From JAZGAE01 sp036475545 (lineage in GTDB: Bacteria; Pseudomonadota; Alphaproteobacteria; DATDPM01), in NCBI GenBank assembly GCA_036475545.1, contig JAZGAE010000125.1, positions 1-17,086 on the forward strand: a stretch of 17,086 nucleotides of DNA, given 5' to 3'. The translations under genes were made by a program, and so were the position numbers. Positions 13,360 through 17,086 of the stretch are shown piece after piece (the stretch's first letter is position 1; each line of letters opens with the position of its first letter). The notes below the pieces were generated by a model, which was not told the origin of the DNA, made no database searches, and saw only the letters and a program-made list of their open reading frames with translations.

Positions 13360-13482
13360 GCCGGAGACGCGCCCGCAGCCCACCGCCGGAATCCGGGAAT
13401 TCCGCGGTTTGGCCTTCAAATCGTTAAGGAATCCATGTAGCCTCTCGGCGCAAATGCGGATAATGCAAAGCGAGTCGGCCCC

Positions 13483-14043
13483 TTGCCCCTGTCGCTCGAA
13501 GCCTGCCCAGCACTGGTCCTCAACGCCGATTTCCGGCCGTTGAGCTACTTCCCCTTGTCGCTGTGCTCGTGGCAGGAGGCGATCAAGGCGGTGTTCCTGG
13601 AGAGGGTCAACATCGTCTCGGAGTACGACCGGGCGGTGCATAGCCCGAGCATCGAGATGATGCTGCCGAGCGTGATCTCGCTCAAGGCGTACGTGCCGGC
13701 GGCGCGGCGTGCGCCCTTCACCCGGTTCAACGTTTTCCTGCGCGACCGCTTCACCTGCCAGTACTGCGGCGACGGCTTCCCCGGCCATCACCTCACCTTC
13801 GACCACATCGTCCCGCGCTCGCGGGGCGGCTGGACGACGTGGGAGAACGTGGTGACCGCCTGCGAGACCTGTAATCTGCGAAAGGGCAGCCGGCTGACGC
13901 ACGAGGCGCGCATGTTTCCCGCGAACATGCCGCGCCGCCCGACGCCCCATCAGCTGCAGCACAACGGCCGCGCCTACCCGCCCAACTACCTGCACGTGTC
14001 CTGGCGCGACTTTCTCTATTGGGACGCCGAGCTCGAGCCGTAA
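13483..14043 (+). CDS. HNH endonuclease family protein
   Basis: A 186-residue protein with a C-terminal-half HNH/zinc fold. Cysteine pairs C92-x2-C95 and C127-x2-C130 frame the core, with the FDHIVPRSRGG motif (His108) and Asn122 in WENVVTAC giving the H-N arrangement. The N-terminus (LSLEACPALVLNADFRPLSY) and SLCSWQEAIKAVFLERVNIV are conserved in a chromosomal family widespread in Alphaproteobacteria (from memory). TTG at 13483 is the likely start, because no ATG or GTG is in frame near the conserved start of the protein. No clear ribosome site. The cellular role is not known. Nothing around it marks it as an intron or intein homing enzyme. Confidence 0.9.
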   Translation: MPLSLEACPALVLNADFRPLSYFPLSLCSWQEAIKAVFLERVNIVSEYDRAVHSPSIEMMLPSVISLKAYVPAARRAPFTRFNVFLRDRFTCQYCGDGFPGHHLTFDHIVPRSRGGWTTWENVVTACETCNLRKGSRLTHEARMFPANMPRRPTPHQLQHNGRAYPPNYLHVSWRDFLYWDAELEP

Positions 14044-14174
14044 GCGTGCTTTCCCGGGTGCACTTCCGAATATCCCGCTGACGCTTGAGTCCGGCGTCCG
14101 ATTTCGCCGTCGCCACGCGCGGGCGCGGCCGGCGCCCGCGCGCTTCCATGTCGTTGGGTCGAGGGAGGCTCAAA

Positions 14175-14192
14175 GGGGCGGAGCCCCGCCCC
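14175..14192 (-). terminator. Strong hairpin between two convergent genes
   Basis: GGGGCGG (14175-14181) pairs with CCGCCCC (14186-14192) around a 4-base loop. On the minus strand it comes 11 bases after the stop of the low-complexity gene and is followed by TTTGAG, a short T-tract. It lies between convergent genes, so it may also stop transcripts from the HNH gene. Confidence 0.5.
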
Positions 14193-14203
14193 GGCAAGGG
14201 TGC

Positions 14204-14833
14204 TTAAGAAGTTTCCTCGTCGTCCCCGGTCAGCTCCTCGATCAGGGCCTCCTCGAGCGCCCCGTCATCGACGACAGGCGGGAGCCCCAGGGTGACGTCC
14301 GTCACCTCGTCCGAGACCGGCTCGTCCCCGGCCGCGCCGCTCACCGTGGCCTCTCCGTCATCCGCGCCGCTCACCGTGGTCTCGCCGTTACCCGCCCCTT
14401 CGTCACCGGGGACGGCCTCCCCCTCATCCACGACCACGTCGGGCTCGTCCGCGACCACGTCCGCGGGCGCGTCGCCCGTGGCCGGATCGGTGTCGCCTGG
14501 CGACGCGGGATTGGGCGGCGTGAAGGTGCCGTGGACGACCTGCTTGACGAGCTGGCCGAAGGGCCCTTCACCGAGCTCGGGGTACTGCTGGACGTAAGAC
14601 TTGGCCAGGTGGGCCGGCGAGTTGGCCGAGTTGCCCGGAGGCGGCGCCGGGACGCCCGACTGGACCGCCTGCTGCGCGGCCTCGCTCAAGATGACCTCGA
14701 AGGAGGGGTCGACGGGCGGCGTCACGGTGCCGGCAGGCGCCGCGCCGGCGGGCGCGGTCTTGCCCTGGACCTGGGCGCCGCCGTGGGGCTGGCCCTGGGC
14801 CATCGGCGGCATGGGGGGATGTGCGATCTTCAT
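14204..14833 (-). CDS. Hypothetical low-complexity acidic protein
   Basis: A 209-residue protein that I do not recognise. I chose ATG at 14833 because GAGG sits six bases upstream; an in-frame ATG at 14875 would add 14 residues. The N-terminal ~50 residues are Pro/Ala/Gln/Gly-rich (MKIAHPPMPPMAQGQPHGGA). A short ordered-looking stretch follows at roughly 50-105, with FEVILSEAAQQAV and SPAHLAKSYVQQYPELGEGP, which could form helices. The last ~100 residues are highly acidic and Asp/Glu/Val/Gly/Thr-rich, including a two-copy 10-residue repeat (GETTVSGADD / GEATVSGAAG). No signal peptide or membrane segment. The sequence looks disordered. It may be a real but poorly conserved protein; codon positions show the usual third-position GC. 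Confidence 0.6.
   Translation of the reverse strand: MKIAHPPMPPMAQGQPHGGAQVQGKTAPAGAAPAGTVTPPVDPSFEVILSEAAQQAVQSGVPAPPPGNSANSPAHLAKSYVQQYPELGEGPFGQLVKQVVHGTFTPPNPASPGDTDPATGDAPADVVADEPDVVVDEGEAVPGDEGAGNGETTVSGADDGEATVSGAAGDEPVSDEVTDVTLGLPPVVDDGALEEALIEELTGDDEETS
14332..14379. repeat. 30-base in-frame repeat inside the low-complexity gene
   Basis: CCGCGCCGCTCACCGTGG occurs at 14332-14349 and again at 14362-14379, a period of 30 bases (10 codons). It encodes the repeated TVSGA segment of the acidic tail. Confidence 0.7.
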
Positions 14834-14875
14834 CAGGAACCTCGCGCGAGTCGTAGGATTGGGGACGAATGGCAC

Positions 14876-15188
14876 GCAAGAACAGGACCAGCGCCGGGCT
14901 CTGGCTAACCATTTGAGTTAATTGGTAAAACGCGCCGGCGCGGGCGCCGCGCCCCGGCGCCGAAGGCCCGGTCGAGACGAGTCTTGCCGCCTCCGGCCGA
15001 ATGCTGCCCCGTGCCGGGCAAGATTTGTCCACTCTTGCCGCCTCCGGCCAAATGCTGCCCCGTGCCGGGCAAGATTTGTCCACCCTTCCGGCCCTCCGGC
15101 CATTGCCTTCGCCGGGCTGCGGGTGGATCGCCGCGCCGGGGGCCCGAGCGGGCTTATCCCCGGCCGGGTTTGCGCGTAGCATCGGGCC
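14876..15188. other. Intergenic region with a 51-base tandem repeat
   Basis: These 313 bases between two divergent genes hold no convincing gene. Frames on both strands are open only because the repeat period (51) is a multiple of three. The main feature is the tandem repeat at 14983-15084. No clear promoter for the flavodoxin-fold gene was found. Confidence 0.5.
14983..15084. repeat. 51-base tandem repeat with internal dyad, two copies
   Basis: Copy 1 (14983-15033) and copy 2 (15034-15084) differ by only about two bases. Each unit opens with CTTGCC and contains GGCAAG about 34 bases later (14983-14988 with 15017-15022), so each can fold back on itself. Each ends with the comparatively AT-rich ATTTGTCCAC. 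A weak partial similarity continues just to the left. Confidence 0.85.
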
Positions 15189-15779
15189 ATGCGCGTTCAG
15201 GTCATCTGCGCCCACCCCCTGGCCGAGAGCTTCACCGGCGCGGTCCACGCCCGGGTGGTCGGGGCGCTCGGGTCCGCCGGCCACGAGGTGGTCGCCACCG
15301 ACCTCTACCGGGAGGGCTTCCGCCCGGCGATGAGCGGCGAGGAACGCCTGGCCTACTACGCGGCCGGGCGGAACACGGGCGAGGTCCAGGACTACGTCGA
15401 CAGGTTGCTGTGGGCGGACGCCCTGGTGTTCTGCTTCCCGGTGTGGTGGCACGACATGCCGGCCATGCTGAAGGGCTACTTCGACCGGGTGTGGGTGCCC
15501 GGCGTCGCCTTCGACATACCGGACGGCGGCGGCCCCTTGCGGCCGGGGCTCACCCACGTCCGCGGGCTCGGCGTCGTCACCTCCTTCGGCGCGCCCTGGT
15601 GGTACGTGAGGCTGTGGATGGGCGATCCCGTGCGCCGCGTCTTTCGCCGCGCCATCAGGCCGCTGCTGGCGAAGCGCGCCCGCTGCCTCTATCTGGCGCA
15701 CTACGGCCTGGACCGCCCCGATGAGGGGAGGGAGGCCCGGTTTCTGGAGAAGGTGGAGCGGGCCTTCGCCCGGTTCTAG
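15189..15779 (+). CDS. NAD(P)H-dependent oxidoreductase, flavodoxin-like fold (quinone reductase type)
   Basis: A 196-residue cytoplasmic flavoprotein of the NQO1/MdaB/KefF-like family. The first strand and FMN/FAD phosphate loop read VICAHPLAESF (5-15). FCFPVWWHDMPAMLKGYFDR (81-100) is the family signature, and TSFGAPWWYV (131-140) is the flavin/nicotinamide region. Such enzymes reduce quinones or related electrophiles by two electrons using NAD(P)H. The actual substrate is unknown; some relatives modulate KefB/KefC potassium channels, but no such gene is here. The ATG at 15189 has no strong ribosome site; the fold starts immediately, so the start is right. Single gene, convergent with coq7. 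Confidence 0.9.
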   Translation: MRVQVICAHPLAESFTGAVHARVVGALGSAGHEVVATDLYREGFRPAMSGEERLAYYAAGRNTGEVQDYVDRLLWADALVFCFPVWWHDMPAMLKGYFDRVWVPGVAFDIPDGGGPLRPGLTHVRGLGVVTSFGAPWWYVRLWMGDPVRRVFRRAIRPLLAKRARCLYLAHYGLDRPDEGREARFLEKVERAFARF

Positions 15780-15787
15780 GAGCCGGC

Positions 15788-15875
15788 GCGGCTCCCTTCA
15801 GATCCTGGCCGACAGCCGGATGGCGCGGCGCGCGGCTCCCGTCAGATCCTGGCCGACAGCCGGATGGCGAGGCGG
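15788..15875. repeat. 44-base tandem duplication of the coq7 3' end
   Basis: Units 15788-15831 and 15832-15875 share GCGGCTCCC, then one variable base, then TCAGATCCTGGCCGACAGCC and GGATGGCG. The right-hand copy carries the real coq7 stop (15842-15844) and its last residues (IRLSARI). The left-hand copy repeats these codons beyond the stop. Confidence 0.85.
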
Positions 15876-16423
15876 GAGCCCGCCTTGATGGCCGCGATCA
15901 GGAGCCCGTGGGCGGGGGCGTCCAGCGCCCCGTGGGCGAGGGCCGCGTCACGGTGGGCCAGCTCGTCTCGGCGGAACTCCTCGATCGTCTCCCTCAGCTT
16001 CGCCTCGTCCTCGCCCAGCTTGGCGGCCTGGCGGGCGTAGTGCTCGTCGATCACCTCCTCGACCGCCTGGGTGCAGGCCATGGCGGCGTTCTTGCCCAAC
16101 AGCGCGGTGGCCGCCCCCAGCGCGTAGCCGGCCACGTGCCACAGCGGCGAAAGCAGCGTGGGCCGCACCCGGCGCTCCACCATCAGCCGGTCGAACACCG
16201 CCAGGTGCTCCTCCTCCTTGGCCGCCATCTTGCGGATGACCTTCGCGCCCGCCTTGTCGCCGAGCACCGCCAGCTGGCCCTCGTAGACGCGCAGCGCCCC
16301 GTACTCGCCGGCCTGATCGACCCGGATGATGCGCTCGACGATTTGCTCGGGCGAGGGATCGCCGGGCAGCCGGTCTTCGCCGGTTTTCCTGGGATGGGCG
16401 CCGCTCCCGGTATCGGTGGGCAT
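15842..16423 (-). CDS. coq7: Demethoxyubiquinone hydroxylase Coq7 (diiron)
   Basis: A 193-residue membrane-associated monooxygenase of ubiquinone biosynthesis, hydroxylating 3-demethoxyubiquinone. All six expected diiron ligands are visible: Glu40 (RVDQAGEYGA), Glu70 and His73 (ExxH in AAKEEEH), Glu122 (QAVEEVIDEHY), and Glu154 and His157 (ExxH in RDELAHRD). The spacing of the first four matches human COQ7 (30, 3 and 49 residues between successive ligands). The hydrophobic stretch LWHVAGYALGAATALLG (94-110) is the membrane-binding part. The ~25 residues before the core are polar and poorly conserved. GGAGGAG precedes the ATG, an excellent ribosome site. It starts 20 bases after the dsbB stop and probably shares its transcript. 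Its last codons are duplicated after the stop. Confidence 0.96.
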   Translation of the reverse strand: MPTDTGSGAHPRKTGEDRLPGDPSPEQIVERIIRVDQAGEYGALRVYEGQLAVLGDKAGAKVIRKMAAKEEEHLAVFDRLMVERRVRPTLLSPLWHVAGYALGAATALLGKNAAMACTQAVEEVIDEHYARQAAKLGEDEAKLRETIEEFRRDELAHRDAALAHGALDAPAHGLLIAAIKAGSRLAIRLSARI

Positions 16424-16443
16424 GGGTCTCCTCCCGCGTCTGG

Positions 16444-16980
16444 TCAGCCCAGGCGTCGCGCCACCTGCCGGGACCCCGCCAGGCGCGGGGCGACGAGGCA
16501 GAAGGCGGCGAGCACCACGGACAGGATCACATTATATCCGGCCATGGAAATCCCGAACAGCGACCACGCCACCTCGTCGCAGCGCGCGACCGGCGCCTCA
16601 CCGAGCCGCGCCTCCAGCTCGGCGAGGCTCTCGGGGACCGCCCCCGCGCCCGGGCCGCAGGCCGTGGTCCCCTGCCACCAGTGCTGCTCGACGCCGACGT
16701 GGAAGGCGGCGATCCCGGCGCCCGCGACGAACGCGAGCCCGCACAGATAGACGAGGGCGGTCTGCGCCTGGTGGGTCCGTGGCCGGCCGGAGAGGATGAG
16801 CGCCGCGAGCGAAAGCGCGATCGCGGCCCAATAGGGGACGCGCTGGTAGAGGCACAGGACGCAGGGCGCGAGCCCGCCCAGGTACTCGAAGGCGTAGGCC
16901 CCGCCCAGGATCAGGGCGCTCGCCCAGAGGACGGCGAGCGGGATCAGGCTGCGCTCAGGAAACCGCGATAGCGGCGTCAT
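16444..16980 (-). CDS. dsbB: Disulfide bond formation protein B
   Basis: A 178-residue inner-membrane quinone reductase that reoxidises DsbA and passes electrons to ubiquinone. It has four transmembrane helices (about 13-30, 50-64, 74-93 and 142-164). The first periplasmic loop holds the active cysteine pair C40-x2-C43 in APCVLCLYQR. The second loop holds C108 (TTACGP) and C134 (VARCDE), the pair that exchanges with DsbA. EQHWW precedes C108 as in many relatives. Length is normal. It is followed after 20 bases by coq7, so an enzyme that uses ubiquinone is co-transcribed with one that makes it. GGGG lies eight bases before the ATG. A repeated sequence lies directly upstream (16996 onward). Confidence 0.95.
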   Translation of the reverse strand: MTPLSRFPERSLIPLAVLWASALILGGAYAFEYLGGLAPCVLCLYQRVPYWAAIALSLAALILSGRPRTHQAQTALVYLCGLAFVAGAGIAAFHVGVEQHWWQGTTACGPGAGAVPESLAELEARLGEAPVARCDEVAWSLFGISMAGYNVILSVVLAAFCLVAPRLAGSRQVARRLG

Positions 16981-16995
16981 CGCCCTTGCCCCGGC

Positions 16996-17086
16996 ATGAT
17001 CGTCTCCGCGGCGCCACCGTTAACGTCAAAACACGTAGCGGACAAGATGATCGTCTCCGCCGCGCCACCGTTAACGTCAAAACACG
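16996..17086. repeat. 40-base direct repeat at 51-base spacing, upstream of dsbB
   Basis: ATGATCGTCTCCGC followed by CGCCACCGTTAACGTCAAAA and CACG occurs at 16996-17035 and again at 17047-17086, with about one mismatch. The 11 bases between differ from what precedes the first copy. The second copy runs to the window edge, so more copies may follow. It contains GTTAAC, a relatively AT-rich island, and may lie in the dsbB promoter area. Confidence 0.85.

Noticed and set aside
13483..14043. HNH protein as a homing endonuclease or mobile element remnant
   Set aside because: Base composition matches the flanks, the N-terminus is of a conserved chromosomal family, and no intron, intein or terminal repeats are visible.
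14918..15190. Minus-strand frame with two copies of a 17-residue repeat
   Set aside because: The peptide repeat only reflects the 51-base DNA repeat; the Arg-rich composition and lack of a ribosome site argue against a gene.
1..17086. CRISPR array, tRNA, rRNA or insertion sequence
   Set aside because: The direct repeats have only two copies and no spacer pattern, no cloverleaf or rRNA stretch was recognised, and no transposase frame is present.

Overview
The window looks like a piece of chromosome from a GC-rich alphaproteobacterium. The grounds are the ethylmalonyl-CoA pathway genes (mcd, ccr, ecm), an EtfB/EtfA/3-hydroxyacyl-CoA dehydrogenase operon next to a PduO-type cobalamin adenosyltransferase and a HIG1-like twin-membrane protein, a diiron Coq7 ubiquinone hydroxylase, and strong GC bias at third codon positions. 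A Rhodospirillales-type lineage is my best guess; the sequence alone does not fix it.

Layout. Positions 245-3806 (minus strand) hold hig1-like > pduO, then a clear promoter (2927-2955) and etfB > etfA > hbd. Positions 3960-5958 (plus strand) hold a two-gene cassette that is visibly poorer in GC: a DUF5131 (phage Gp37/Gp68) protein with a C-x6-C-x2-C motif and its partner TcmP. The cassette has its own extended -10 promoter, and its last codons overlap the end of mcd tail to tail. Positions 5955-9030 (minus) hold ccr > mcd, divergent from ecm (plus, 9366-11468) across a 335-base control region with operator-like repeats. Positions 11539-14043 (plus) hold a DUF4743/Nudix protein, an alpha/beta hydrolase and an HNH endonuclease. 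Then come a low-complexity protein (minus), an NAD(P)H-dependent flavodoxin-fold oxidoreductase (plus), and dsbB > coq7 (minus).

How the genes work together (inference from known pathways). Ccr carboxylates and reduces crotonyl-CoA, Ecm (adenosylcobalamin-dependent) makes methylsuccinyl-CoA, and Mcd oxidises it. Mcd electrons should pass to EtfAB and on to ubiquinone, while PduO makes the adenosylcobalamin that Ecm needs. Hbd handles 3-hydroxybutyryl-CoA at the entry. The block therefore holds most of an acetyl-CoA (C2) assimilation route plus its cofactor and electron supply.

The most unusual parts are the TcmP/DUF5131 cassette, a putative modification or defence-type module of unknown activity lying inside this metabolic block, and a series of short tandem duplications in intergenic DNA. 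In two of these, the 3' end of a gene (the Nudix gene and coq7) is copied directly downstream of its own stop codon.
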